Source: Planctomycetota bacterium (GTDB lineage: Bacteria; Planctomycetota; Planctomycetia; Gemmatales; Gemmataceae). From it: DNA of 64,000 nucleotides. The stretch spans positions 32,456-96,455 of the forward strand of contig JAIOPV010000178.1 in NCBI GenBank assembly GCA_021413735.1, read 5' to 3'. The translations under genes and the position numbers were made by a program. How positions within the stretch are numbered: position 1 is the stretch's first letter; every line of letters begins with the position of its first letter. Positions 41,442-50,429 of the stretch are shown in pieces. The notes beneath the pieces are model-generated. The model was not told where the DNA came from and made no database searches. It saw only the letters and a program-made list of their open reading frames with translations.

Positions 41442-42413
41442 TCACTTGATCCAGCCCGTGCCCTCTTCGCGAAGGATGCGGGCCATCGCTTCGATCCACT
41501 TCGGATGATCGTTCAGACACGTCCCGTTCTTGAGATGTTCGCCACCGGCGTGCTCGAACACTTCCTTGCTTTCGCGGCCGATCTCGTCGATCGTTTCCAG
41601 GCAATCGGCCGTGAATCCGGGCAACGCCACATACACGCGTTTCTTGCCCTGCTTGGCGAGTTTCGCCAACACGTCATCGGTGTACGGCTTCAGCCACGCC
41701 GAGCGACCGAACCGCGATTGATACGTCTGCGTCCACTGATCGCGTTTCCAGCCCATGCGTTTGACGATCGCCTGTGCGGTGCGAACGACGTGCGTGGCAT
41801 ACGGGTCGCCCTTCTGAGCGTAACTCTGCGGAATGCCGTGGAAACTCACGACGAAGTGTTCCGGCTCCCACGTCAGCTTTGCGAGGTCATCACGGATCAC
41901 GGCTTCGATCGCATCGAGGTATGCGGGGTGATCGTAATACGGCGGCACCACCCGAACTGCCGGCACACGGCGTTGCTTCATCAGAGCGCTGAAAAGCACG
42001 TCGGTGGCGCTGGCGCTGGTGGTCGCGGAGTATTGCGGGAACATCGGCAGTGCGACGAGCTTATCGACTCCCTTTGCAATCATGTCGGAAACGACGCTGC
42101 CCACGGAGGGGTTGCCGATCATCATGCCAAAGCGCACGGGTAACTCGGGGAACTGCTTCTGCAACAGCTCGGTTTGCTGCTGGGTGTAGTACAACAGCGG
42201 CGAGCCGGTCTTGGGGTCCCAGATGCGACGATACTTGGCGGCGGAAGCCCCTGAGCGAAACGGCAGAATGCGAAGGTACAGCAACGGCAGCCAGATGGCT
42301 CGGGGCACCTCGATGACGCGGCGGTCAGAGAGGAACTGACGCAGATATGGCAGCAGACCCCGGTAGGTCGGCTTATCCGGGGTGCCGAGTTGAATCAGGA
42401 GGAGGCCGGTCAT
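41442..42413 (-). CDS. hemH: ferrochelatase
   Basis: 323 residues. VSFHGIP carries the metal-handling His and the motif CLETIDEI carries the conserved Glu; the opening GLLLIQLGTPDKPT and the PLLYYTQQQTELLQ helix are typical. It inserts iron into protoporphyrin IX at the last step of haem synthesis. No membrane segment at the C-terminus. It is alone, followed by the cassette on the same strand. Confidence 0.95.
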   Translation of the reverse strand: MTGLLLIQLGTPDKPTYRGLLPYLRQFLSDRRVIEVPRAIWLPLLYLRILPFRSGASAAKYRRIWDPKTGSPLLYYTQQQTELLQKQFPELPVRFGMMIGNPSVGSVVSDMIAKGVDKLVALPMFPQYSATTSASATDVLFSALMKQRRVPAVRVVPPYYDHPAYLDAIEAVIRDDLAKLTWEPEHFVVSFHGIPQSYAQKGDPYATHVVRTAQAIVKRMGWKRDQWTQTYQSRFGRSAWLKPYTDDVLAKLAKQGKKRVYVALPGFTADCLETIDEIGRESKEVFEHAGGEHLKNGTCLNDHPKWIEAMARILREEGTGWIK

Positions 42414-42422
42414 TCTACTTCC

Positions 42423-42508
42423 AGTCGAAAGTCGTAAAGTCGAAAGTCGTAAAGTCAGAGTACGGCGGTCTTCGACTTTATGACTTTCGACTTTACGACT
42501 TTCGACTT
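42423..42508. repeat. GTCGAAAGTCGTAAA tandem inverted repeat (family K)
   Basis: Alternating GTCGAAA and GTCGTAAA units at 42423-42456 are opposed by TTTCGACTTTACGAC units at 42471-42508. It runs into the ferredoxin stop codon. Confidence 0.8.
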
Positions 42509-42818
42509 ATTTCTTCTTACACTCCGGCCCTTCCTTGGCGTCTTGCTTCTCGGTGATGTGGGCGTCGCCACCCGCAGCCTTCAGAGCCGTCGCTCGTTCG
42601 GCGTTGAGCTGGATGTAGCTGCTCCATTGGCCTGGCGTGTTGCCTTCGGAGAAGATCGCTTCGACAGGGCACTCGGGCACGCACGCTTCGCAGTCGATGC
42701 AATCGACGGGGTCGATGTAGAGCATCTTCTCGTCTTGATAGAAGCACTCGACAGGGCAAACGACGCAACAATCGGTGTATTTGCAGTCGTTGCAGGGGGC
42801 GGTAACGATGTGGGCCAT
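42507..42818 (-). CDS. fdxA: seven-iron ferredoxin [3Fe-4S][4Fe-4S]
   Basis: 103 residues. The first cluster motif is C-x7-C-x3-CP (CNDCKYTDCCVVCP), the [3Fe-4S] form; the second is C-x2-C-x2-C-x3-CP (CIDCEACVPECP) for [4Fe-4S]. The order and the 40-residue C-terminal extension match FdxA. GAGAGGAA lies about 9 bases before ATG 42818, which is preferred over the long upstream frame. The last Lys residues (ECKKK) are partly encoded by the family K repeat. Confidence 0.92.
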   Translation of the reverse strand: MAHIVTAPCNDCKYTDCCVVCPVECFYQDEKMLYIDPVDCIDCEACVPECPVEAIFSEGNTPGQWSSYIQLNAERATALKAAGGDAHITEKQDAKEGPECKKK

Positions 42819-42930
42819 GAGTCGTTCCTCTCGATTTGGAAGTAGCCACAGTGGTTGGTTGTGTGATACCACACAGGCCGCTAACGTCAAGTAAATCCCC
42901 GACATGGCGGAATGCGAATGACCCACCGGG

Positions 42931-43064
42931 CTTCGCACTGACGAATGACTCACCAATGACGATGGAATGACGAAGGGAAAACCAGAAGCCGGTTCTTCCT
43001 TGGTCATTTACGATTGGTGCTTGGTCATTCCTTCGTCATTGGTGAGTCATTCGTCAGTGCAAAG
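42931..43064. repeat. GACGAATGACTCACCAATGA inverted repeat (family L)
   Basis: GACGAATGACTCACCAATGA at the left is complementary to TCATTGGTGAGTCATTCGTC at the right, with a GGAATGACGAAGG stretch near the centre. In the gap 42819-43149 I find nothing else. Confidence 0.8.
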
Positions 43065-43149
43065 CTCGAATCGCCACATTCCCGCAAACTCCCCAAACTC
43101 ACACCACCGCCGCGACCGATAGACCATTGCCCGTTTCACGAGGTGGTCG

Positions 43150-45039
43150 ATGGACTTCGCATTCTCTCGTCGCGGTCTGTTCGAGGGAGCTGCGGCTGTT
43201 GGCGGCGCTCTGGCTGCGGCGTCCGCGAGCGCAAACCCCATCGCGAAAGTGCGCGCCGAACGGCATCCGGGGTGGGTCTTCGGTCGCATGACCGGGGCCG
43301 AGGCGCTTACTGAATCGCTGCTTACTGAAGGGGTTGGGTGCGTTTACGGCATCCCAGGCGCACAGGAAAACGAGCTTTGGGACACCTTCAAAGAGAAGGG
43401 GTTGCCGTATCTGCTCGTGACGCATGAGTTCAGCGCCGCGTGCATGGCAGATGGCTACGCTCGCAGTGTCGGGCGGCCCGGCGTGCTGTGCGTGGTGCCT
43501 GGCCCCGGTGTGACCAACTCGCTCACGGGATTGGGCGAAGCGCTGCTCGATTCGTCGCCGGTTGTGGCCATCGTGGGCGACGTCGGCATCGGCGAGAAAG
43601 CGCGACCGTTTCAGGTTCATTGCTTGAACCAGACAGAGCTTCTCAAGCAAGTCTGCAAGTGCGTCTATCCGATTCAGAACGTGACGCAGATTCCGGGTGC
43701 CGTTCGGCAAGCATTCATCACGGCGATGAGCGGCGAACCTGGCCCCGTTGCGGTCGTGGTGCCGTACAACCTGTTCGTCGAGGCGCACGACTTCCGATGC
43801 CCGCCGCCTGCGGTGCCGGCGCCGCCCTTCGACGAGGAAGCATTTCAGAAAGCCCTCGCGATTCTCAGCGATCCCAAGGCCCGCATCGGCATCTACGCCG
43901 GTTACGGCTGTATGGACTTCTCAGCGGAACTCGCCGCTGTCGCGGAACTGCTTCAGGCTCCGGTTGCCACGAGCGTTTCAGGGAAGGGCGCGATTCCCGA
44001 GACGCATCCGCTCGCCGTGGGCTGGGGATTCGGTTCGCACGCCTCGGAAATCGCGGAACGCATCTTCGCAGGTGAACGCGGTCTGCCCCTTAAGTCGGGC
44101 ATCAACACGCTGCTCGCGATCGGCGTGAAGTTCAGCGAGACCTCGACGGGGCACTACGCGAATCCGCAACCCGACCGAGTGGTTCACGTTGACGCGAACC
44201 CCTGCAATCTCGGGCGAATTCTGCGAACCGATGTGTGCGTTCACGCTGACGCGGGCGTCTTCCTCGGGCGGTTGCTGGCATGCAAAGAGCAAGTGTGCCG
44301 CCCCGCGAACCACGCACTGACCGCCCGTATTCGCGAACTGAAAGCCGACGAACGCAAGGAGTTGTGCAACATCCCGCAGCCGAAGTGTGGCGTCGATCCG
44401 CTGGCAACGGTCGCGGCACTACGCCGGGTGCTGCCCGAAGATGCTCTACTCTTCACCGACGTGACCGCGACGGAGCATCTCGCGGCGGAGCACTTCACGG
44501 TGTGCAAGCCGCACACGTACTTCAACCCGGCTGACAACCAGGCGATGGGCTGGAGCATTCCTGCCGCGATCGGTGCCCAGCGGGTGAATCACGGCAAACT
44601 CGTCGCGACGCTGACCGGCGACGGCTGCGCGCTGATGAGCGGCCTGGAGATCAGTACTGCGGCTCGCGAACACTTACCGGTGAAGTTCGTGATCCTCGAT
44701 GATCAGGCTTACCATTACATGCAGGCGTTGCAGAAGCCCGCGTATCTGCGAACGACGGCGACGGTGCTGGCGAAGATGGACTACCGGGCGTTGTCGCAGG
44801 CGCTGGGGGTGGCGTATGTGGAGATCGACAACCACGCGGAACTTGAGGCGAAGTTGCGGGGTGCGATGTGTCATGATGGCCCTGTGCTGATTCGCGTGGC
44901 GACGGACTACAATGGCCGCAAGATTCGCTGGGTGGAGTCAGTGCGTCATCGCTATCCGAAGGAGCTGTCGGCGGGGCAGAAGGCACGATTCCTAGCACGC
45001 ATCGGTTCGCGCGTGCTGAAGCCGAAGGAAAACGATTGA
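43150..45039 (+). CDS. Tat-targeted ThDP-dependent enzyme (acetolactate synthase family)
   Basis: 629 residues. The start MDFAFSRRGLFEGAAAVGGALAAASASA is a twin-arginine signal (SRRGLF). Next come the pyrimidine-binding domain with the catalytic Glu in THEFSAACMADGYAR, a central domain, and the ThDP/Mg site GDGCALMSGLEIS...ILDDQAY. This is the fold of acetolactate synthase, benzoylformate decarboxylase and relatives. Substrate is open. Export of a folded ThDP enzyme is unusual and is the main oddity. Confidence 0.88.
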   Translation: MDFAFSRRGLFEGAAAVGGALAAASASANPIAKVRAERHPGWVFGRMTGAEALTESLLTEGVGCVYGIPGAQENELWDTFKEKGLPYLLVTHEFSAACMADGYARSVGRPGVLCVVPGPGVTNSLTGLGEALLDSSPVVAIVGDVGIGEKARPFQVHCLNQTELLKQVCKCVYPIQNVTQIPGAVRQAFITAMSGEPGPVAVVVPYNLFVEAHDFRCPPPAVPAPPFDEEAFQKALAILSDPKARIGIYAGYGCMDFSAELAAVAELLQAPVATSVSGKGAIPETHPLAVGWGFGSHASEIAERIFAGERGLPLKSGINTLLAIGVKFSETSTGHYANPQPDRVVHVDANPCNLGRILRTDVCVHADAGVFLGRLLACKEQVCRPANHALTARIRELKADERKELCNIPQPKCGVDPLATVAALRRVLPEDALLFTDVTATEHLAAEHFTVCKPHTYFNPADNQAMGWSIPAAIGAQRVNHGKLVATLTGDGCALMSGLEISTAAREHLPVKFVILDDQAYHYMQALQKPAYLRTTATVLAKMDYRALSQALGVAYVEIDNHAELEAKLRGAMCHDGPVLIRVATDYNGRKIRWVESVRHRYPKELSAGQKARFLARIGSRVLKPKEND

Positions 45040-45158
45040 TGTTCGCGTGATGAGCTTCTCGCACGAACTGATCCAGCGATGCACTTGTGTTGACCCAAAC
45101 CAACGGCGAGAATTGAACCCGGAGGGCTTGCGACATTTCTTTGGTGCGGAGACACACC

Positions 45159-46007
45159 GTGAACGCGACGGGATTCTTCCGCACGAAATTGTGGCTCTGG
45201 GTTGCTGTAACAACTCCGCTCATCCTCGTGGCTGGTTACATCCCGATTGTGAAATCCGGTGAAGAACGGTTCGGGTATTGGGGGTGCTGGGGTGTTGTCC
45301 TCCGCGGGGGTGCCTTCGTGGGCACCCCCGCCGATACGGCGATGATACTTCTCATTCAGGGCGGCATGTGGGGGCTGGCCTTGGTCGCCGCTGGTTGGGC
45401 AATCCACCGCGTATTGCTCATGGCCTTGTTCCGAGGAACCACTCAAACATCGTCCCCTGACCGCCTTGACGTGAGGGCTGCCTCCAGGCAGAAGATCCTC
45501 ACTAACACTTTGATCGTGGTAGCCATAACGACACCGTTCGCGGCGTGCGGCCTGGCGTGGTTCAGAACTCCCCCATTGCAAAAGGTAGATTTGGAATATC
45601 CGGATGGGGTACTGTTCTACTGCGGCCAAGAGGCGCGGTGGTCCGCAGATGATGTGCATAACCCAGGCCCGTGTCCCCTCAGTGTCCACCTGCCTGGAGT
45701 TGATCTGGATGGAGCCGCGTTGGCGTCTCACGATCGTTTGCGAGAACTCGGATGGGAGGTGTCCGTCGTCCACCGCCTGAACGACGGGCAAGTCTACTCG
45801 GTGGACACACGCAGCCCTGGCCAAGCGGTCGAGTGCAGCTATATCCGCGGGCGACTGTTTTCTGTTCGAGTCAGCACGCACATACCTGCGACTGGCCAGT
45901 TATCGACAGAAAGCGTCTCAGTGAGCTATCGAGGTCAGCGGGTCGCGTTGCCAAGTTCAAACGAAGCAATCATTGCGGTGCTGGGTCCTCCTTTGGCGAA
46001 ACAATGA
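45159..46007 (+). CDS. membrane protein with repeat insertion, function unknown
   Basis: 282 residues. Membrane helices near residues 10-33, 60-85 and 115-135 (LTNTLIVVAITTPFAACGLAWF), then a soluble C-terminal half. The GTG at 45159 has GGAG seven bases before it; TTG 45141 and GTG 45144 are alternatives. A perfect 10-base hairpin (45305-45330) reads RGGAFVGTP in frame and looks like a small repeat insertion. Family unrecognised. Confidence 0.65.
   Translation: MNATGFFRTKLWLWVAVTTPLILVAGYIPIVKSGEERFGYWGCWGVVLRGGAFVGTPADTAMILLIQGGMWGLALVAAGWAIHRVLLMALFRGTTQTSSPDRLDVRAASRQKILTNTLIVVAITTPFAACGLAWFRTPPLQKVDLEYPDGVLFYCGQEARWSADDVHNPGPCPLSVHLPGVDLDGAALASHDRLRELGWEVSVVHRLNDGQVYSVDTRSPGQAVECSYIRGRLFSVRVSTHIPATGQLSTESVSVSYRGQRVALPSSNEAIIAVLGPPLAKQ
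45305..45330. repeat. in-frame hairpin CGGGGGTGCC/GGCACCCCCG
   Basis: Two perfect 10-base arms around TTCGTG, inside the coding region. Confidence 0.7.
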
Positions 46008-46166
46008 GATTGGATGGGTGTATGTCGATTCTTCCGATTGTGGCGACATCGCCTCCGGAACGCTTCGACAATGGACAAGTCTTCGGTCGCCCTGCTGCCC
46101 ATATCCGCCAGCAATCTACAATCACCAATCTGCGATCCGCAATCGAATGAGAACTGAGGGGATCTG

Positions 46167-47246
46167 ATGCCTGAGCAGTGGGACTACAAGAAGTCTGGCC
46201 TCGACCTCAGCAAATACGAAGAGACAATCGCTGGCATTCAACCGTTGCTGGCACGCACACACGACCGCAGCCGCGTGATTCCACCGCCGTTTCCGCCACG
46301 CAAAGGCGGCAAAGGCGTCGGCGGCTTCGCCAGTCTGTTCGACCTCAACCCCGACGGCCGATATCGCAATCCGGTTTTGGTCACCTGCACCGACGGCGTC
46401 GGCAGCAAGCTCAAGGTCGCATGTCTGATGTCGCGGTACGAAACCGTCGGCATCGACCTCGTCGCGATGTCGGTAAACGATCTCATCTGCACTGGCGGCG
46501 AACCGCTCGTTTTCCTCGATTATCTCGCGATGCACAAGGACGACCCCGAACTGAGCAAAACATTGCTTCAGGGCGTCAGCGATGGCTGTGTAGAGTCGGG
46601 TTGCTCGCTCGTCGGCGGCGAAACGGCCATCCTGCCAGACTTCTACCAACCCGGCGACTTCGACTTCGCAGGCTTCGCGGCGGGCGTCGTTGAACGCGAC
46701 CGCATCATTGATGGCCGTGCGATCCAGACCGGCGACGCGGTCATCGGCTGCGCGGCAAGCGGCATTCACTCCAACGGCTACAGCCTCGTGCGGAAGGTCG
46801 TGTTCGAGGCTGCGGGGTTGAAGGTCACGGATCACGTCGCGGAGTTGAGCAAGACCGTCGGCGAGGAGTTGCTGACACCAACACGGTTGTATGCGAAGCC
46901 GGTGCGGGCACTGCTCGCGGCGACGGCACCCAGCGCGATTCACGGACTCGCGAACATCACGGGCGGCGGCTTACCCGACAACGTGGCGAGGATTCTGCCG
47001 CCGGGCAAACGGGTGATGGTGAAACGGGGTTCGTGGCCCGTTCTGCCCGTGTTCGGATGGCTTCAACGGCTCGGAAATATCGCGGATGCTGAGATGTTCC
47101 GCGTGTTCAACATGGGCGTAGGTTTTGTTGTGGTGTGTCCCGCAACTGCCGCTGACACTGTCGTCGGGCAACTGGCGAACACCGGCGTTGCAGCGTGGCG
47201 AATCGGTGAAGTCATCGACGGCGATGTCGGAGTCGAAATTGCATGA
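46167..47246 (+). CDS. purM: phosphoribosylformylglycinamidine cyclo-ligase
   Basis: 359 residues. AIR synthase motifs are present: VTCTDGVGSKLKVA, LVAMSVNDLICTGGEPLVFLDYL, SLVGGETAILPDFY, GCAASGIHSNGYSLVRKV and ITGGGLPDNVARILP. It makes aminoimidazole ribonucleotide in purine synthesis. Between LLART and GVGGFASLF, where relatives have about 10 residues (RRPEVLGGI), there are about 21 odd residues (HDRSRVIPPPFPPRKGGK), probably from a repeat insertion. Overlaps nothing upstream; the phosphatase gene follows at 47 bases. Confidence 0.93.
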   Translation: MPEQWDYKKSGLDLSKYEETIAGIQPLLARTHDRSRVIPPPFPPRKGGKGVGGFASLFDLNPDGRYRNPVLVTCTDGVGSKLKVACLMSRYETVGIDLVAMSVNDLICTGGEPLVFLDYLAMHKDDPELSKTLLQGVSDGCVESGCSLVGGETAILPDFYQPGDFDFAGFAAGVVERDRIIDGRAIQTGDAVIGCAASGIHSNGYSLVRKVVFEAAGLKVTDHVAELSKTVGEELLTPTRLYAKPVRALLAATAPSAIHGLANITGGGLPDNVARILPPGKRVMVKRGSWPVLPVFGWLQRLGNIADAEMFRVFNMGVGFVVVCPATAADTVVGQLANTGVAAWRIGEVIDGDVGVEIA

Positions 47247-47292
47247 CGTGGCGACGCTTCCGATTGGTTTTCCCCGAGGCCGACGAGCGATA

Positions 47293-47970
47293 ATGAATTC
47301 TTCCCAACTTCCCGCAACGGTCTGGCTTGTCCGGCACGCCGAGACAGCAGCACCAACGATGTTCCACGGGGCCGAGTCGGACGTGGAACTGGGCGAACAC
47401 GGCAAACGGCAGGCACTCGCGGCAGCGGGGTGGTTCGCGGAACAGAAACCGACTGCGGTGATCTCGTCTGCGATGATCCGAGCGCACGACACCGCCGCTC
47501 CAATCGCGGCGTTGTGTCGCGTTGCACATCATGTTGAACCACGGCTGCACGAACGGAAGGTTGGGCCGTTGTCGCGAATGCCGCGAGCCGAGGCCAACCA
47601 CATCTGGGACGACACAATCAACCGCTGGCTGACTGGCGAAACCGCTTACTCTTACCCCGGCATGGAGTCGTTCGACGAACTGCGTGACCGCACGTTGCCA
47701 GCGTTCAATCGCGTCGTGAGTTCGCATCCGGGCGGGCGCATCGTGATCGTGTGTCACGGGGTCGTGTGCAAGGTTCTGCTGTTGAACATCCTTCACGGCA
47801 GAAGCCATGCGGACTGGGTCAACATTGGGAAGATACCCAATCTGGCTGTGAGCGAACTGGTTCCGGATGGCGACAAATGGCGCGCGGAATCGCTGCTGTT
47901 CCTGCCGCCGCCGGTAATCGCCGTGAACGATCTTCACGCCGACCCCACGGTGCGGAAGACGGAAGCCTAA
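47293..47970 (+). CDS. histidine phosphatase superfamily protein
   Basis: 225 residues. The catalytic LVRHAET is near residues 12-18 and the second His in IVCHGVVCKVLLL. Other family marks: GKRQALAAAGWF, SAMIRAHDTA, and the acidic/Glu region ESFDELRDR. This branch includes phosphoglycerate mutase and alpha-ribazole phosphatase; exact substrate unknown. ATG 47293 is preferred; an ATG at 47224 would overlap purM. Confidence 0.87.
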   Translation: MNSSQLPATVWLVRHAETAAPTMFHGAESDVELGEHGKRQALAAAGWFAEQKPTAVISSAMIRAHDTAAPIAALCRVAHHVEPRLHERKVGPLSRMPRAEANHIWDDTINRWLTGETAYSYPGMESFDELRDRTLPAFNRVVSSHPGGRIVIVCHGVVCKVLLLNILHGRSHADWVNIGKIPNLAVSELVPDGDKWRAESLLFLPPPVIAVNDLHADPTVRKTEA

Positions 47971-47978
47971 TCCGGGCC

Positions 47979-48154
47979 GGAAGGCAGAAGGCGGAAGCAT
48001 GATCCAAGGCGGAGGGCAGAAGGCGGAAGCAAGACAAAACAGGTATTCTGTTCCGCCTTACTCCTTCCGCCTTCCGCTTGGATTGCCTTCCCGATGTCGG
48101 TTTCAGAGAGCCGATTCTTGAACTCCACCTTCCGCCTTCTGCCTTCCGCCTTGT
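47979..48154. repeat. GGCGGAAG inverted repeat (family F)
   Basis: GGAAGGCAGAAGGCGGAAGC and GGCGGAGGGCAGAAGGCGGA on the left; CCGCCTTCTGCCTTCCGCCT on the right. It fills most of the gap 47971-48320; no gene otherwise. Confidence 0.8.
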
Positions 48155-48320
48155 CAAAGATGACGATTGTGCGGTTCGGATGAAGTGATGTCGCAATGCG
48201 GTCGATACCTCCTGTGTGGATTGGGTACATCTGACTGGGGACGACACCGCTGGGGGGACTTTGATCGCGTTGCGGTCGAAGCCGGCGAAGTTCAGATGGC
48301 CCGTCGCAGGGGGAATGTGC

Positions 48321-49082
48321 ATGACCGGCGAAGAGGTACTGGCTCCGGTGAGCGAGACAGAGACCCTCCGGCAACAGTTGCTCCAGGCTCAACGCCTGAG
48401 CAGCGTCGGCGAACTGGCATCGAGTATCGCCCATGAGTTTAACAACATACTGACTACCATCATCAACTCGGCGAAACTCGGCATGCGGAACCCGGATCCG
48501 AGCGATAAGCAGTCGGCGTTCGAGCGAGTGATTAAAGCCGGGCAACGCGCCGCAGTTATTGCGAGCGGGATGCTTGGCTTCGCCCGCAAGAGCGGCAGCC
48601 ATCGACAGAACTGCGACATCGCGCGGCTTGTTGAGGAGGTTCAGATCCTAACCGAGAAGGATCTGATGAAGCACCGGATTCACGTCGATACGAAGTTTAT
48701 CTCGCGTCCTCGGGCGTGGGCTGTTCCGGGGCAGATCGAGCAGATTCTCGTCAATCTGGTGCTGAACGCCCGGCAAGCGATGCCGACCGGCGGACGGCTC
48801 AAGATCGAGGTTCGCGAGAACGCTGCCGGTGACACGGTTGAAGTGAAGGTTGCCGATACGGGTTTGGGCATTCCGCCCGAACAGATGCGGCAGATCTTCG
48901 AGCCGTTCTTCACCACGAAGCAACCCGATGAATACGGTCGCGGTGGCACCGGTCTCGGCCTGAGCGTTTGCCGACAGATTGTCGAGCAACATCAGGGTCG
49001 AATTCGGGTGGAAAGCGTTGTCGGCAAAGGCTCAACGTTCACGTTGAAGTTGCCGAAGCGACTGCCCGACGATCCGGAATAA
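48321..49082 (+). CDS. soluble sensor histidine kinase
   Basis: 253 residues. The H box is IAHEFNNIL, the N box NLVLNARQAM, G1 DTGLGIP, F FEPFFTTK, and G2 GTGLGLS. There is no membrane helix or recognised sensor domain. ATG 48321 has AGGGGGA upstream; a GTG at 48216 would add 35 residues of no clear fold. No response regulator is adjacent, so the kinase is an orphan. Confidence 0.88.
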   Translation: MTGEEVLAPVSETETLRQQLLQAQRLSSVGELASSIAHEFNNILTTIINSAKLGMRNPDPSDKQSAFERVIKAGQRAAVIASGMLGFARKSGSHRQNCDIARLVEEVQILTEKDLMKHRIHVDTKFISRPRAWAVPGQIEQILVNLVLNARQAMPTGGRLKIEVRENAAGDTVEVKVADTGLGIPPEQMRQIFEPFFTTKQPDEYGRGGTGLGLSVCRQIVEQHQGRIRVESVVGKGSTFTLKLPKRLPDDPE

Positions 49083-49252
49083 CTGGAAGGCGGAGGGCGG
49101 AAGGCAGAAGGCGGAAGGAAGACAGAAGGGAATTCCTTCTTTTGTCTTTCTTCCGCCTTCCGCCTTCCGCCTTCCACCTTCCGCCTTGTCTTTCTTCCGC
49201 CCTCCACCTTGTCTTTCTTCCGCCTTCCGCCCTCCACCTTCCGCCTTGGAAG
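49083..49252. repeat. GGCGGAAG inverted repeat (family F)
   Basis: GGCGGAGGGCGGAAGGCAGA left, GAATTC at the centre near 49130, then several tandem TTCCGCC units, one longer arm than the other. It begins right after the histidine kinase stop. Confidence 0.8.
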
Positions 49253-49425
49253 AACTTCACAATTTCTGCGCAAGTTTCGCCAATTCCCGCGTATGCTGGT
49301 GAAATGTGAGCGGCGGTCGTTGCGACTCGCGCCAGAGCAATCTGCCAGCTCCACATCTGTTACAAACGCCACCCGCCCGAATCCGTTACGGCAAACGGGA
49401 AGAGTTGCACCAAAAGGAACTGCCC

Positions 49426-50340
49426 ATGTTCGCGATCACTCGATGGTCGGTTCGCACAATCGCCGCGACTGCCGTACTCGGAATCGCCTCAATCTCGACC
49501 TCCGCCCAGGCGCAGGTTATCCGTTTTCCTGTGGCACAACCGCCGAAGGTGAACCCCGCGCCGCCGGTTGTGCATCCGAAACCGAAAGTGAACCCAGTTC
49601 CAAACCCAATCGTGATTCCGCCCGGACCTAAGGTGCCTCCATCCGGAGTCCCGCACCCTCCGGTGGTGAATCCGAATCCGATTCGCGTGCAACCGCAGAT
49701 CAACAGCTTCCCTGGCTTCCTGACCTACCCAGCTGTGAACCCGTTCAACCCGGCACTGAACAACCCGTTCGCGACGCCGTACTCCAATCCATACGCTAAC
49801 CCACGGCTCCTCAACAACCCGTTTGCGAACCCGTTCAACCCGTTCAACAATCCGCTGGTGAACAACAACCCACTGATTAACAACAACCCATTCATCAACA
49901 ACAATCCGCTGCGGCCGAACCCGTTTGCGAACCCGTTAGTGAACAACAACCCGTTCAATAACCCATTCGCCAATCCGCTGGCGAATCCTTTCGTGAACAA
50001 CAACCCGTTCGTGAACAACAACCCGTTCAATAACCCGCTGGCGAATCCCTTCGCCAACCCACTCAACCCGTTAGCTGTGAACCCGCTGAATCCGGGGCTT
50101 GTGAATCCATTCGCACAGCCTGTGGTTGGCTTCAACCCAGGGTTCAATCAGCCGGTGTCGCCGTATCAACCGGGAACGCTCGTGATGGCTGGCCCGAACA
50201 CCTTCGTGAACAACTCGACGGGTGCCGTGACTCAGCCGATCACGGGGACCACATTCGCTGACGGCACAACCTTCTATCTCGCCCCGACTGTGGGTTTTGC
50301 TCGCCCCACCGGCCGCGTGTTCACACCGTACATTTGGTGA
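49426..50340 (+). CDS. secreted Asn-Pro-Phe (NPF) repeat protein
   Basis: 304 residues. Signal peptide 1-28 (ITRWSVRTIAATAVLG...AQA). A Pro/Val-rich region follows (residues 30-95), then a long Asn-rich region of about 14 NPF and many NPL triplets in NNNP and ANPF contexts up to near residue 250. The C-terminus has the less repetitive end GFARPTGRVFTPYIW. No family is recognised. AGGAA is about 8 bases before the ATG. The repeat is biased in protein and in DNA, so it may expand or shrink easily. Confidence 0.75.
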   Translation: MFAITRWSVRTIAATAVLGIASISTSAQAQVIRFPVAQPPKVNPAPPVVHPKPKVNPVPNPIVIPPGPKVPPSGVPHPPVVNPNPIRVQPQINSFPGFLTYPAVNPFNPALNNPFATPYSNPYANPRLLNNPFANPFNPFNNPLVNNNPLINNNPFINNNPLRPNPFANPLVNNNPFNNPFANPLANPFVNNNPFVNNNPFNNPLANPFANPLNPLAVNPLNPGLVNPFAQPVVGFNPGFNQPVSPYQPGTLVMAGPNTFVNNSTGAVTQPITGTTFADGTTFYLAPTVGFARPTGRVFTPYIW

Positions 50341-50375
50341 GACCGAATCGCGGAACGGATTGCAGTGATGTTTAG

Positions 50376-50425
50376 CTGCGGACCCAACGGGTCCGCATGT
50401 TGCCCCGATGGGGCAACCGCTACAC
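50376..50425. repeat. family D hairpins
   Basis: GCGGACCCAACGGGTCCGC and TTGCCCCGATGGGGCAACCGC, like those at 10626 and 52690. Confidence 0.7.
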
Positions 50426-50429
50426 ACTC

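Noticed and set aside
39915..42143. Long plus-strand open frame (742 codons)
   Set aside because: Antisense to both vWA genes and hemH, each with firm motifs. It crosses a family G repeat and has no recognisable domain.
42819..43007. Longer ferredoxin start
   Set aside because: The added residues translate family L repeat sequence and the SD at 42818 fits the FdxA start.
49740..50100. CRISPR-like periodic DNA
   Set aside because: The periodicity follows codons for NNNPF/ANPF in a clean reading frame; there are no constant repeats with unique spacers.
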